Both the position numbers and the translations under genes were made by a program. The notes under the pieces are model-generated. The model searched no databases, was not told the origin of the DNA, and was given only the letters and a program-made list of their open reading frames with translations. 64,000 nucleotides of DNA from Niveispirillum lacus. GTDB lineage: Bacteria; Pseudomonadota; Alphaproteobacteria; Azospirillales; Azospirillaceae. This document shows positions 42,617 to 51,616 of the stretch, piece by piece (position 1 is the stretch's first letter; every line of letters starts with the position of its first letter). The stretch covers positions 248,001 through 312,000 of the forward strand of contig NZ_NOXU01000029.1 in the NCBI RefSeq assembly GCF_002251795.1, in the 5' to 3' direction.

Positions 42617-43630
42617 ATGGCATCCAATCGCCGCATCACCCTGCGCGCGCATCCTTCCGGCAACCCGCTTCCCAGCGACTTTTCCCTGATCGAAGAGGCG
42701 GTACCCCAACCCGGTCCTGGGGAAATGCGGGTCCGCAACCTGTACTTCTCCATGGAACCCGCCATTCGCGGCTGGCTGGATGGCAAGGACAATTATTTCC
42801 AGGCGATCCCCTTGGGCGGCGTCATCCGGGGGCCGTCCCTGGGCATCGTGGAGGTCTCCAACCTGGAGGGGTTTAAACCCGGCGACCATGTCTGGGGCCT
42901 GACCCATTGGGAGGATTATTCCATCCTGTCCGCAGAGACCATCCTGCTGGAGCGCTTGGATGTCAGTTGGAATGTGCCCCTGTCTCACTATGTCGGCGCA
43001 TTGGGACCATCAGGACTAACGGCCTATGTTGGTCTGCATGATGTGGGCCGGATCAAGGCGGGGGACACGGTCGTCATCTCTGCGGCCGCCGGTGCGGTTG
43101 GCAGTGTGGCCGGGCAGATCGCCCGGTTGCGTGGCTGCCGCGTGGTCGGGCTGGCCGGATCGGCGGAAAAGGCAGCAATCCTGACCGAGAGGCTGGGCTT
43201 CCACGCTGCCATCAATTACCGCGCCGTTGGTGACCTGGGGGCCGCTATCGCCGATGCCTGCCCCGACGGGGTGGATGTCTATTTCGATAATGTCGGCGGT
43301 CGCACCCTGGATGCCCTGCTGCCGCGCATGCGGGATTTCGGGCGCATCATCTGCTGCGGCATGATTTCCGACTATAACAATCAGGCTAGCCCCACGCCCG
43401 TCCACAATCTGTGGCAGGTGGTGGCCAAGCAATTGACCATGCGCGGCTTTTTGCTGTTTTCCCACATGGACACCCTACCCCAGGCACGCCATGACCTGCA
43501 CCAATGGGCGGCGGATGGAAAGCTGGTGGCGCTGGAGAATGTCACCCATGGCATTGCCAACGCGCCCGACAGTTTCTGCCGCCTGATGGCAGGGGAAACA
43601 ATCGGGAAAACGGTCCTGGCGGTGGACTGA
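42617..43630 (+). CDS. NADP-dependent medium-chain reductase (CurA/leukotriene-B4 dehydrogenase type)
   Basis: The 337-residue zinc-free medium-chain dehydrogenase has the nucleotide fold AAAGAVGSVAGQIARLRGCRVVG and the family stretch FDNVGGRTLDALLPRM. These enzymes reduce the double bond of alpha,beta-unsaturated ketones. It could saturate an enone formed from ring oxidation. It lies 63 bases after the TonB receptor, past a terminator-like hairpin, and before a ThuA-like gene. Confidence 0.88.
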   Translation: MASNRRITLRAHPSGNPLPSDFSLIEEAVPQPGPGEMRVRNLYFSMEPAIRGWLDGKDNYFQAIPLGGVIRGPSLGIVEVSNLEGFKPGDHVWGLTHWEDYSILSAETILLERLDVSWNVPLSHYVGALGPSGLTAYVGLHDVGRIKAGDTVVISAAAGAVGSVAGQIARLRGCRVVGLAGSAEKAAILTERLGFHAAINYRAVGDLGAAIADACPDGVDVYFDNVGGRTLDALLPRMRDFGRIICCGMISDYNNQASPTPVHNLWQVVAKQLTMRGFLLFSHMDTLPQARHDLHQWAADGKLVALENVTHGIANAPDSFCRLMAGETIGKTVLAVD

Positions 43631-43655
43631 CCCGATTGCACCGGGAAGAGCAACC

Positions 43656-44405
43656 ATGGTCATCCGGTATGATGCGCCAAGGAAAATGCTGTTGGTCACG
43701 CGGGGCCACCCTTTCGACCAACCCGCTTTCTTCGCCCTGTTCGATGCGTTGGAGGGATTTGCCTGGGCCCATGTCGAACACCCGGCCGCCCCCTATCTGA
43801 TGGAGCCGGAGCGGCTGGTGGAATTCGACTGCCTGGTTTTCTATGACATGCCGGGCCTGCTGTTCCAGCCTGGTCAGCCGGTCCGGCAGGTCGAGCCACC
43901 AGAGATGATGAAACGCGGCATTGAGCGACTGCTGGAACAGGGAAAGCCAATGCTGTTCCTGCACCATGCACTGGCCGGCTGGCCCGCCTGGGACCGCTGG
44001 GCCCAGATCATGGGCGGGCGGTTTCATTACAGCCCGGATGCCGCCCGCGACCTGCATGACAGTGGCTATCGCCATGATGTCAGCCACCATGTCCGCGTGG
44101 TGGCGGATCATCCCGTGACAGCCGGACTGGGCACCGGCTTTGACATCACCGACGAGCTGTATCTGGTTCAGATTGAAGAGGGCGACAAGCTGCCCCTGCT
44201 GCGCAGCAGCCACAGCTTCACCCGCGACAATTTCTATTCCGCGGACCTGGCCGTGCAGGGACGGATGTTCTGCAATGAGGACTGGATGCATCCGCCCGGC
44301 AGCGACCTGATCGCCTGGGCCAAGCGCGCGGGCGATGCGCCCGTGGTCTATATCCAGTGCGGGGACGGGCCATCAGCCTATGATAACCCGCCTATCGCGG
44401 GTTGA
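43656..44405 (+). CDS. ThuA-like protein, second copy
   Basis: The 249-residue ThuA-family protein (VTRGHPFDQPAFFALFDAL, then FLHHALAGWPAW and ITDELYLVQIEEGDKLPLLRS) is distant from the copy at 30794 but shares the core DELY segment. It follows the reductase by 25 bases. Two members in one regulon is uncommon; they may act on different intermediates. Function is not known. Confidence 0.78.
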   Translation: MVIRYDAPRKMLLVTRGHPFDQPAFFALFDALEGFAWAHVEHPAAPYLMEPERLVEFDCLVFYDMPGLLFQPGQPVRQVEPPEMMKRGIERLLEQGKPMLFLHHALAGWPAWDRWAQIMGGRFHYSPDAARDLHDSGYRHDVSHHVRVVADHPVTAGLGTGFDITDELYLVQIEEGDKLPLLRSSHSFTRDNFYSADLAVQGRMFCNEDWMHPPGSDLIAWAKRAGDAPVVYIQCGDGPSAYDNPPIAG

Positions 44406-44483
44406 TCGCAAATGCCGTGACCTGGTTGACCGGGCCGGAGGCGGCTGAATGGGCGCGGCACTTTCCGGCCGCGCCCTGATCCC

Positions 44484-45266
44484 TCACCGGGCGGTATAGC
44501 CGCCATCAATCACCAGTTCCGACCCGACCATATAGCTTGACGCCGGTGAGGCCAGGAACAGCACGCCGGCGGCAATCTCTTCCGGCTTGGCTTGACGCCC
44601 GATCGGGTGCATGGCGTTCACGGCCTGCGTCGCCTGCTCCACCGAGGCCATCGACCCCAGCTCCACATAGCGGTTGATGATATCCTCGATCATGGCCGTT
44701 CCCACCGCCCCCGGATGCACGGAATTGACGCGGATCGGATAGCCAAGGGCACAGAATTCCAGCGCCGCCGATTTGGTCAGCATCAGCACCGCCGCCTTGG
44801 AGGTGCAGTAGGCGGCATTGAACGGCGCCCCGCGCAGGCCCCCCACCGACGAGATATTGATGATCGACGCGCCGCCGGGCCGGTCAGCCCCGGCCTCGCG
44901 CAACAGGGGAAGTGCCGCCTGGATGCCCAGCAGCGTGCCTTCGACATTCACCGCCTGACACAGGCGCCATTGATCCAGGGTGGTTTCCGCGATGCTGGCC
45001 ACCAGCGGGATGCCGGCATTGTTGACCAGCACATCCAGCCTGCCATGCCGCTTGCGGATATCCCGCATCAAGGTGGACCAGGCGTCACCGTCACGCACAT
45101 CCAGAACAGCCTTTTCCCCGGCCACCGGGGCGGCATCCGCCGGCCATTGACGGTCGGCAGCCACGACATGGGCGCCTGCATTCGATAGCGCGGTACAGAT
45201 CGCGCGGCCGATGCCGCCGCCCGCCCCGGTCACCAGGGCGACAGCCCCGCTCAGATCCTGGCTCAT
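44484..45266 (-). CDS. Short-chain dehydrogenase/reductase
   Basis: This is the last of three tandem SDRs on the minus strand. It has TGAGGGIG, NNAGIP, Ser in ISSVGG and YCTSK, and ends VIDGGYTAR. Length is 260 residues. It follows the middle SDR after 12 bases. SDR trios in one transcript suggest oxidation of several hydroxyl groups or stereoisomers of one ring system. Confidence 0.9.
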   Translation of the reverse strand: MSQDLSGAVALVTGAGGGIGRAICTALSNAGAHVVAADRQWPADAAPVAGEKAVLDVRDGDAWSTLMRDIRKRHGRLDVLVNNAGIPLVASIAETTLDQWRLCQAVNVEGTLLGIQAALPLLREAGADRPGGASIINISSVGGLRGAPFNAAYCTSKAAVLMLTKSAALEFCALGYPIRVNSVHPGAVGTAMIEDIINRYVELGSMASVEQATQAVNAMHPIGRQAKPEEIAAGVLFLASPASSYMVGSELVIDGGYTAR

Positions 45267-45278
45267 GACCCTTTCCCC

Positions 45279-46097
45279 CTATTGTGCCGTCCAGCCGCCA
45301 TCGACCACCAGTTCCGACCCGGTCATATAGCTGGCATCGCTGCTGGCCAGAAAGGCGATGGCGGCGGCGATCTCATCAGGCTGGGCCAGGCGCTTCACCG
45401 GCGTCATGCCGGCAATGGCATCCATCAGGTCCTGGGCCTTGGCGGCCTTGCCCTGGTCGACCCAGCGCTGCATGCCGACATGCAGTAAAGGCGTTTCGAC
45501 AAAGCCCGGATGGATGGAATTGACCCGGATCGGCTTCTGCGCGTGGGCGAATTCAATCGCCACTGCCTTGGTGAACAGGCGCACCGCCCCTTTGCTGGTA
45601 TTATAAGCCGATGTCTCGGCAAACCCGACCAACCCCATGATGGAGGCGACATTGATGACGCTTGCTCCACCGCGCCGCCCTGCCCCGCCGGCCGCCAAGG
45701 CCGCCGTAAAGGTGCGCACGCCCAGGAACACACTGTCGACATTGATGCTCATCAGCCGGTGCCAGGCGGCAAGGCTGGCCTGATCGACAGGCCCGACCAT
45801 GTCGGTACCGGCATTGTTGACCAGCACGTCCAGCCCACCCCAGCGGTTCTCCACCCAGCCGCGCGCCAGATCCCAATCGGTCTCCGACGTGACATCCAGG
45901 CGCAGATAGACGGCCGCCGGACCCAGCCGGCCCAGGACCTGCCCCACAAGCGGGTCGTCGGGTGGCGACAGGTCGGTGACGATCACCTGCGCCCCTTCCG
46001 CCGCCAGCCGTTCGGCCGTGGCCAGACCGATCCCGCGCAAGGCGCCGGTCACCAGGACTCGCGCCCCCTTCAAACCGCGATCAAGCATATCGTCCAC
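45279..46097 (-). CDS. Short-chain dehydrogenase/reductase
   Basis: The middle SDR of the trio, 272 residues, has TGALRGIG, NNAGTD, Ser in VASIMG and YNTSK, and ends VVDGGWTAQ. Its ATG at 46097 is three bases after the stop of the first SDR, so translation is probably coupled. It is most similar in layout to its two neighbours, which suggests local duplication. Confidence 0.9.
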   Translation of the reverse strand: MDDMLDRGLKGARVLVTGALRGIGLATAERLAAEGAQVIVTDLSPPDDPLVGQVLGRLGPAAVYLRLDVTSETDWDLARGWVENRWGGLDVLVNNAGTDMVGPVDQASLAAWHRLMSINVDSVFLGVRTFTAALAAGGAGRRGGASVINVASIMGLVGFAETSAYNTSKGAVRLFTKAVAIEFAHAQKPIRVNSIHPGFVETPLLHVGMQRWVDQGKAAKAQDLMDAIAGMTPVKRLAQPDEIAAAIAFLASSDASYMTGSELVVDGGWTAQ

Positions 46098-46100
46098 CGT

Positions 46101-46862
46101 TCACTGCGCCCACATGCCGCCATCGACATACAGCTCGATACCCGTAATGTACCGGCTTTCATCCGAGGCCAGGAACAGCACGGCATTGGCAATATCGTCG
46201 GGCTCGCCCATCCGGCGCAACGGGATGGCCGCCATCAGCGCGTCCTTCACCGCTTCGGCACTGACGGCCGCCTGCTTCATCATATTGGTCCAAATCATGC
46301 CCGGATGGATGGAATTACAGCGGATATTGTCCGGTGCGCCCTCGATGGCGATGGTCTTGGTCATGGTGCGCACCCCGCCCTTGGCAGCCGCATAGGCTGA
46401 CAGGCCATGGATGCCCAGCGTGCCCGCGATGGAAGACAGGTTGACGATGGACCCGCCACCCGACCGGCGCAGCAAGGGCAGCGCCGTTTTAACGCCCAGG
46501 AAGGTACCGACCAGATTGACATCCAGTTGCCGCTGGAACTCCTTGGGCGTGGTATCATCCACACTCTTGGTCAGGTGGATGCCGGCATTATTCACCAGAA
46601 TGTCCAGACGGCCGAACCTGTTGTCCGTTTCCGCAATGACGCGGGCCCAGTCCTCCTCCGACACCACGTCATGGCGCAGATGGATGGCCTCTCCACCCAC
46701 ATCGCGGATAGCCGCGGCGCAAAGGCCGGCGCCGGCTTCATCCATGTCGGTGGTCACCAGCCGCGCCCCCTCGGCCGCCAGACGGCAGGCCGTGGCATAT
46801 CCAAGGCCGGGATTGGACGACGCACCCGTGACAAGGGCGACCTTGCCTTGCAAACGACCCAT
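46101..46862 (-). CDS. Short-chain dehydrogenase/reductase, first of the trio
   Basis: The 253-residue SDR has an extended glycine motif TGASSNPGLG, NNAGIH, LSSIAG and YAAAK, ending YVDGGMWAQ. The GGGAGG site sits just before its ATG. It is the promoter-proximal gene of the three-SDR operon and is controlled by site 11. Confidence 0.9.
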   Translation of the reverse strand: MGRLQGKVALVTGASSNPGLGYATACRLAAEGARLVTTDMDEAGAGLCAAAIRDVGGEAIHLRHDVVSEEDWARVIAETDNRFGRLDILVNNAGIHLTKSVDDTTPKEFQRQLDVNLVGTFLGVKTALPLLRRSGGGSIVNLSSIAGTLGIHGLSAYAAAKGGVRTMTKTIAIEGAPDNIRCNSIHPGMIWTNMMKQAAVSAEAVKDALMAAIPLRRMGEPDDIANAVLFLASDESRYITGIELYVDGGMWAQ

Positions 46863-46950
46863 TCTGACATCCTCCCGATCTCTATCAGGGCCGGCGGGCG
46901 CGGACCGCTGGGAAACGCGCCTTGCCCATATCGACCCTTATTGCGATTTA

Positions 46951-46993
46951 TGATTCACCAGTCATTAATCGATGCAAGCCCGCGACCTGTCAA
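46951..46993 (-). promoter_or_regulatory. Promoter with shared regulon operator (site 11)
   Basis: Minus strand: TTGACA (46993-46988), 18-base spacer, ATTAAT (46969-46964), then TGACT-GGTG-AATCA (46964-46951). It drives the three-SDR operon. Confidence 0.75.
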
Positions 46994-47054
46994 GCGGCAA
47001 CCGGCCCTGGTTGGGCGGTTTATTCAAATTCACTGAAACGCCATCGAACCTGCC

Positions 47055-47096
47055 TTGACAAGCTCATCACGGACGGTGACGATGACGTATGAATCA
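47055..47096 (+). promoter_or_regulatory. Promoter with shared regulon operator (site 12)
   Basis: TTGACA (47055-47060), 17-base spacer, GACGAT (47078-47083), then TGACG-TATG-AATCA at 47083-47096. One base of the left half-site is off consensus. It drives the third Rieske oxygenase operon, divergent from site 11. Confidence 0.7.
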
Positions 47097-47172
47097 TAAA
47101 TCACTGTGGATGACTTGCCGGCGGCTCAAGTCCGTCTGCATCGCCGCTTTGAACGATATTATGGGGAGTGAG

Positions 47173-48351
47173 ATGACGGCGCTCGCGGAACAGATCAACC
47201 GGTCGGTTGAAGCGATGCTCACCTATGTGGAGACGCAGACCACCGATCAGGCGGCGGACATCCTGAAGGTGCCGGCCCGCGACTATCTGGACCCGGTCCG
47301 GTTCGAGCGGGAGATGGCCCTGATTTTCAAGCGTCTACCGCTGATGCTGGCCCTGTCAATCGAACTGCCCAATCCGGGTGATTACAAGGCGATGGAGGTG
47401 ATGAATGTCCCCGTCCTGATCACCCGCGACCGCGAGGGGCGGGTGCATGCCATGCTGAATGTCTGCACCCATCGCGGTGCGCCCTTGGTGAAGCCGGGCC
47501 AGGGATCGGCCAACCGCTTCTCCTGTCCTTATCATGCCTGGACCTTCCACAATGATGGGCGTCTGCTCGCCATCTCGGACAGGGCCAAGTTCGGCGAGGT
47601 GGACAAGGACTGCCACCGCCTGAAACAGCTGCCCTGTCAGGAAGTGGCCGGGATGATTTTCGTCACCCTGACACCGGGCCTGGAAATGGATGTTACATCC
47701 TTCCTGGGCGGGATGCTGGACGATCTGGAAAGCCTGGGCTTTGCCAACTGGCACTTCTGCGGCAACCGGGAGATTTTCGGGGCTAACTGGAAAATCGCCT
47801 ATGATGGCTATCTGGAAGGCTATCACTTCGCGGCGGCACATCCGGAAACGGTGCATCCGCGCACCTTCTCCAACATCATGCATTTCGACGGGTTCGGGCC
47901 GCACCTGCGTATCGGCTTTCCCCAGCGCAGCATCGGCAGCCTGCGGGATGTCCCGCGTGAGGAATGGTACCGGCACCAGAATGACGGCTACGATTTCGTG
48001 CGTACCCTGTTCCCCAACCTGTCAATCTTCGTAGCACCGGAGATTGCGCAGATTGCCCTGCTGCTGCCTGGACCGACGCCGGGACAGAACCGCACCATCC
48101 TCACCTATGTCACGCCTAAGCCCCCGGCCGACGAGGCGGAACGGGAGAAGATGGAAATGATGGCCAGCTTCTTTGGCGATGTGACCAATCAGGAAGATTA
48201 CGTACTGGGCCTGTCCATCCAGAAAGGGCTGGAAGCGGGCGCACTGGACCACGTCACCTTTGGCCGCAATGAACGCGGCAATCAGTATTTCCACCGCTGG
48301 GTTGATCATTACCTGAAGGATGATCCGGCCGCCCCGCCCCCTAGCCTCTGA
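47173..48351 (+). CDS. Rieske non-heme iron oxygenase, alpha subunit (third of three)
   Basis: The roughly 392-residue oxygenase has CTHRGAPLV and CPYHAWTF for the Rieske cluster and YLEGYHFAAAHPE for the catalytic iron. The ATG at 47173 with GGGAG upstream is preferred over the in-frame start at 47089, which lies in the operator. It heads an operon with a small monooxygenase-fold protein and the ferredoxin reductase, so oxygenase and reductase are made together. Confidence 0.92.
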   Translation: MTALAEQINRSVEAMLTYVETQTTDQAADILKVPARDYLDPVRFEREMALIFKRLPLMLALSIELPNPGDYKAMEVMNVPVLITRDREGRVHAMLNVCTHRGAPLVKPGQGSANRFSCPYHAWTFHNDGRLLAISDRAKFGEVDKDCHRLKQLPCQEVAGMIFVTLTPGLEMDVTSFLGGMLDDLESLGFANWHFCGNREIFGANWKIAYDGYLEGYHFAAAHPETVHPRTFSNIMHFDGFGPHLRIGFPQRSIGSLRDVPREEWYRHQNDGYDFVRTLFPNLSIFVAPEIAQIALLLPGPTPGQNRTILTYVTPKPPADEAEREKMEMMASFFGDVTNQEDYVLGLSIQKGLEAGALDHVTFGRNERGNQYFHRWVDHYLKDDPAAPPPSL

Positions 48352-48376
48352 CATCCCCGAGCAAGGACGCACGATC

Positions 48377-48721
48377 ATGCCCATCGTCATCATGGCCACG
48401 CTGGACGTGGACCCCGCCCTGCGCGCGCAGTTCCTGACCGATGCCGACCCGCTGATCCAGGAAGCGCTGGCGGAGGATGGGTGTGTGGAATATAGCTGGG
48501 GGGCTGATCACAAGAACGCGGCCCGCGTGAACGTGTTTGAGGAATGGCGCGATGAGGCGGCCTTGCGTGCCCATTTTGCCGCTCCTGCTTACAGCACCAT
48601 GGTCGGGCTGCTGCAAAAGGCCGGGATGACAGCGGCAGAGGCGCGCAAATACCGTGTCGATCTGATCGAACCGGTCTACGACCCACAGGGCCAGGCGCGG
48701 GCAGACTTCTTTACGGCGTGA
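48377..48721 (+). CDS. Antibiotic-biosynthesis-monooxygenase (ABM) fold protein
   Basis: The 114-residue dimeric alpha/beta-barrel protein (MPIVIMATLDVDPALRAQFL, then NVFEEWRDEAALRAHFAAPAY) belongs to the ABM family, which includes cofactor-free quinol monooxygenases. It may oxidise a quinol or hold an intermediate. It follows the Rieske oxygenase by 25 bases and precedes the reductase. Confidence 0.82.
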   Translation: MPIVIMATLDVDPALRAQFLTDADPLIQEALAEDGCVEYSWGADHKNAARVNVFEEWRDEAALRAHFAAPAYSTMVGLLQKAGMTAAEARKYRVDLIEPVYDPQGQARADFFTA

Positions 48722-48742
48722 TCAGCGCAGGGGCGGGCAGGC

Positions 48743-49909
48743 ATGGCGGGGACCATCATCGTTGGCGCGGGTCAGGCCGGTGCGCAGGTTGCCATCTCCC
48801 TGCGCCAGGGTGGCTATCGCGATCCCATCCTGCTGCTGGGAGCGGAGGCATACCCGCCTTATGAACGCCCGCCCCTGTCAAAGGAGCTGTTGGCTGGCAA
48901 GCGTCAGACTGAACAGTTGGCCCTGCGCAAGCCCGATTTCTATACCGCACAGGGGATCACGCTTCGTACCGGCGCGCGGGTGACAGGGGTGGACCGGGCG
49001 GCAAAGACGGTGCTGCTTGCCGATGGCGAGGTGGCAGCCTTTCACCAGCTGGTATGGGCAGCCGGCGGTCGCGCACGGCGGCTGACCTGTCCCGGTGCGG
49101 ATGCGGCTGGCGTGCATGTTATCCGCACCATTGACGATGTGGCCGCCCTTTCCAATGACTTGACCGGTGGACGACGCCGCGTAATCGTGATTGGCGGCGG
49201 CTATATCGGCCTGGAAGCGGCGGCCGTGCTGCGTGAACAGGGCCATGCCGTCACCATTGTCGAGGCGCAGGATCGGCTGCTGGCGCGGGTCACCGCTCCA
49301 CCCATCTCCGATATCTATCGACAGGCCCATCATGCGAAAGGGGTGTTGATACGGCTGGGTACGACCCTGTCAGCCATGACCACCCAGAATGACCGCATTA
49401 CCGGTCTGCGCCTTGCTGATGGGGAAGAGATACCAGCGGACCTGATCATTGTCGGGATCGGTATTCAGCCCAACATCGAACCGCTGGCCGATGCTGGGGT
49501 TGAGTGTCCCAATGGTGTTCGCGTCGATGCCGCCTGCCGCAGCAGTGACCCTGATATTCTGGCCGTCGGCGATTGCGCGCTGTTTCCCAACCCTTATGCC
49601 GTTGACCCGGTGCGCTTGGAATCCGTACCCAACGCGGTGGAACAGGCCAGGATTGCCGCCGCCAGCATCCTAGGCACGCCCGCTCCCGCCCCTGCCATCC
49701 CCTGGTTCTGGTCTAACCAATATAACCTGCGCCTGCAAAGCGCTGGTCTCAACCGGGACTGGGACCGGTTGGAACCCGTGGGCAACCCCGACGGCGGCCC
49801 CTTCGCCCTGCGCTATTTCCGCCAGGACCGATTGATCGCCGTGGACTGCATCAACATGACGGCGGAGTTCAATCAGGCTAAAAGGGAAATATTGCCCGTC
49901 GGTTGTTGA
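48743..49909 (+). CDS. FAD-dependent NAD(P)H:ferredoxin reductase
   Basis: The 388-residue flavoprotein has two nucleotide-binding motifs (IIVGAGQAGAQVA for FAD; VIVIGGGYIGLEAAAVL for NAD) and the second FAD motif DILAVGDCALF. It resembles putidaredoxin/rhodocoxin reductases, which reduce 2Fe-2S ferredoxins serving P450 and Rieske enzymes. It is the only such reductase in the window, so it probably feeds all four oxygenases through the ferredoxins at 20282 and 31557. A mobile-DNA region follows. Confidence 0.9.
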   Translation: MAGTIIVGAGQAGAQVAISLRQGGYRDPILLLGAEAYPPYERPPLSKELLAGKRQTEQLALRKPDFYTAQGITLRTGARVTGVDRAAKTVLLADGEVAAFHQLVWAAGGRARRLTCPGADAAGVHVIRTIDDVAALSNDLTGGRRRVIVIGGGYIGLEAAAVLREQGHAVTIVEAQDRLLARVTAPPISDIYRQAHHAKGVLIRLGTTLSAMTTQNDRITGLRLADGEEIPADLIIVGIGIQPNIEPLADAGVECPNGVRVDAACRSSDPDILAVGDCALFPNPYAVDPVRLESVPNAVEQARIAAASILGTPAPAPAIPWFWSNQYNLRLQSAGLNRDWDRLEPVGNPDGGPFALRYFRQDRLIAVDCINMTAEFNQAKREILPVGC

Positions 49910-49956
49910 TTTACACACGGAGCTGACTCGGCGTTTCGGCCTGCGGGCTGTTACCC

Positions 49957-50211
49957 TACGGCGGGGCCGATCTCTGCGCCCAGCCCACGATGTCACGGCT
50001 GGAGAACACGCCCCGCTTGCGCGACGTCATCCGCCTTGGCGGCGTGCTGGTCGATCTGTGGTGCGCCAGCTATGCCAAGCCGCCCGCCTCGATGACCTTG
50101 GATATCGACGACACCGTCGATGTCGTGCATGGCCATCAGCAACTCCCGCTATTCAATGTTCATTATGACGAGCGCGGATTGGCATGCGCGCTCAGGCCAG
50201 CACCGGCATGA
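49957..50211 (+). pseudogene. IS1380-family transposase fragment
   Basis: An open stretch encodes GADLCAQPTMSRLENTP, then DIDDTVDVVHGHQQLPLFNVHYDERG, which is the internal part of IS1380 transposases including the first catalytic Asp region. Both ends of the protein are missing and no inverted repeats were found. It is a relic. Confidence 0.8.
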
Positions 50212-50365
50212 GCAACGGGACGGCGTGTCCCGGCAAACCCACAACCCAGAAACGTCGACCCAACATCAAGATAACATCGCGCCATTCGCACAATCAAGGC
50301 GTGCGCCCTTAGACACGACACCGTCACACGGAGCAGAACCGGTGAATGAGACGGGATAGAAGATC
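50212..50365. other. Gap with no recognisable gene
   Basis: This stretch between the IS1380 relic and the DUF1593 relic shows no coding frame with family resemblance and no strong repeat. Confidence 0.45.
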
Positions 50366-50611
50366 TCATTTCGGTATCACTGTGACGATGACGCGGCGGT
50401 AACGCGTGATTGACGGTGTACCCTTATCCGAAACCCGCAGGATGAAATGGATAGTCTGCGGCGCGTCGACAATAGGGGCATTGACCCAGACGCCAATGGC
50501 GTTTTCAGTGCTGATTTCAATCTTACCCTTAAAGGTTCTCGCCTCTGGATAGGTGAACCAGAGATAACTGAGGCTGTCACCATCGGGATCAGTGGTGCCG
50601 CCGGCGTCCAG
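50366..50611 (-). pseudogene. C-terminal relic of a DUF1593 (nucleoside-hydrolase-like) protein
   Basis: The frame encodes about 81 residues beginning LDAGGTTDPDGDSLSYLW and ending SITRYRRVIVTVIPK, the Ig-like C-terminal domain of DUF1593 proteins. The rest of the gene is gone. At 50611/50612 the homology switches abruptly to the end of an istA gene on the other strand, so the break is a recombination or insertion junction. Confidence 0.75.
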
Positions 50612-50782
50612 GCCAAAACCCATGTCCTGAACATCCTGCATCGCCTGATCGATGGCAAGCCGACCGACGGGCCGACCATCAGTGCACCGCAGACCCTGCT
50701 CCTGCGCCATGAACCCAAGGCCGATGTCGAACGCTATGATGACCTGCGCGCCCACAGCACCGGAGGCCATCATGCGTCATGA
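50612..50782 (+). pseudogene. istA 3' fragment
   Basis: The last 56 codons of an IS21 transposase ([13 protein letters not shown], then [15 protein letters not shown]) remain. The catalytic part is absent. The stop overlaps the istB start by 11 bases, as in complete IS21 elements. Confidence 0.75.
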
Positions 50783-51566
50783 CCCCGCCAGCGCTGCCAT
50801 CGTCATCATGCTGCGAAGTCTCAAGATGTATGGCTTGGCGCAGGCCGTCATCGATCTGATTGAGCAGGGCGCTCCCGCCTTTGAGGCCGCCATCCCCATT
50901 CTGAACCAACTGCTGAAAGCCGAGATGGCGGAACGTGAGGTGCGTTCCATCGCCTATCACACCAAAGCGGCACGGTTCCCAGCCTACAAGGATATGGCAG
51001 GTTTCGATTTCCAGGCCAGTGAGATCAACGAGGCCACAGTGCGCCAGCTCCACCGCTGCGCGTTCATCGATGGTGCGCAGAACATCGTGCTGATCGGTGG
51101 ACCCGGCACCGGCAAGACCCACATCGCGACAGCCATCGCCATCCAGGCGATCGAACATCATCGCCGCAAAGTCCGGTTCCTCTCGACCATCGAACTCGTC
51201 AACGCGCTCGAGCAGGAGAAGGCCAAGGGAAAAGCCGGGCAGTTGGCCGAGGCCATGACACGCCTGTATCTCGTGATCCTGGACGAACTCGGATACCTGC
51301 CGTTCAGCGCATCTGGCGGTGCGCTGCTTTTCCACCTGCTCAGCAAACTCTATGAGCGGACCAGCGTCATCATAACCACCAACCTCAGCTTCAGCGAATG
51401 GGCCACCGTCTTTGGCGATGCCAAAATGACCACCGCCTTGCTCGATCGCCTGACACATCGCTGTCACATCGTCGAAACCGGAAATGACAGCTTTCGCTTC
51501 AAAGCCAGCACTGCCGCAGCATCCGGCAAGAAAAAGGGAAATCCACATGCCTTGACCCAATCATGA
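50772..51566 (+). CDS. IstB helper ATPase of IS21 family
   Basis: The roughly 264-residue AAA+ ATPase has a Walker A motif GGPGTGKTH, Walker [13 protein letters not shown] and a sensor region [13 protein letters not shown], all typical of IstB. It normally activates IstA on target DNA; as istA is destroyed here, it is an orphan. The ATG at 50772 ([11 protein letters not shown]) is the family start. Confidence 0.9.
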   Translation: MRHDPASAAIVIMLRSLKMYGLAQAVIDLIEQGAPAFEAAIPILNQLLKAEMAEREVRSIAYHTKAARFPAYKDMAGFDFQASEINEATVRQLHRCAFIDGAQNIVLIGGPGTGKTHIATAIAIQAIEHHRRKVRFLSTIELVNALEQEKAKGKAGQLAEAMTRLYLVILDELGYLPFSASGGALLFHLLSKLYERTSVIITTNLSFSEWATVFGDAKMTTALLDRLTHRCHIVETGNDSFRFKASTAAASGKKKGNPHALTQS

Positions 51567-51616
51567 ACCAAGCCGCATAACTCAATGGTGGGTCAATTCT
51601 CGACGGAAACCCCGGG

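Noticed and set aside
50366-50773. A 135-residue protein-coding gene
   Set aside because: Only the last 81 residues match DUF1593; the rest is antisense to the istA tail.
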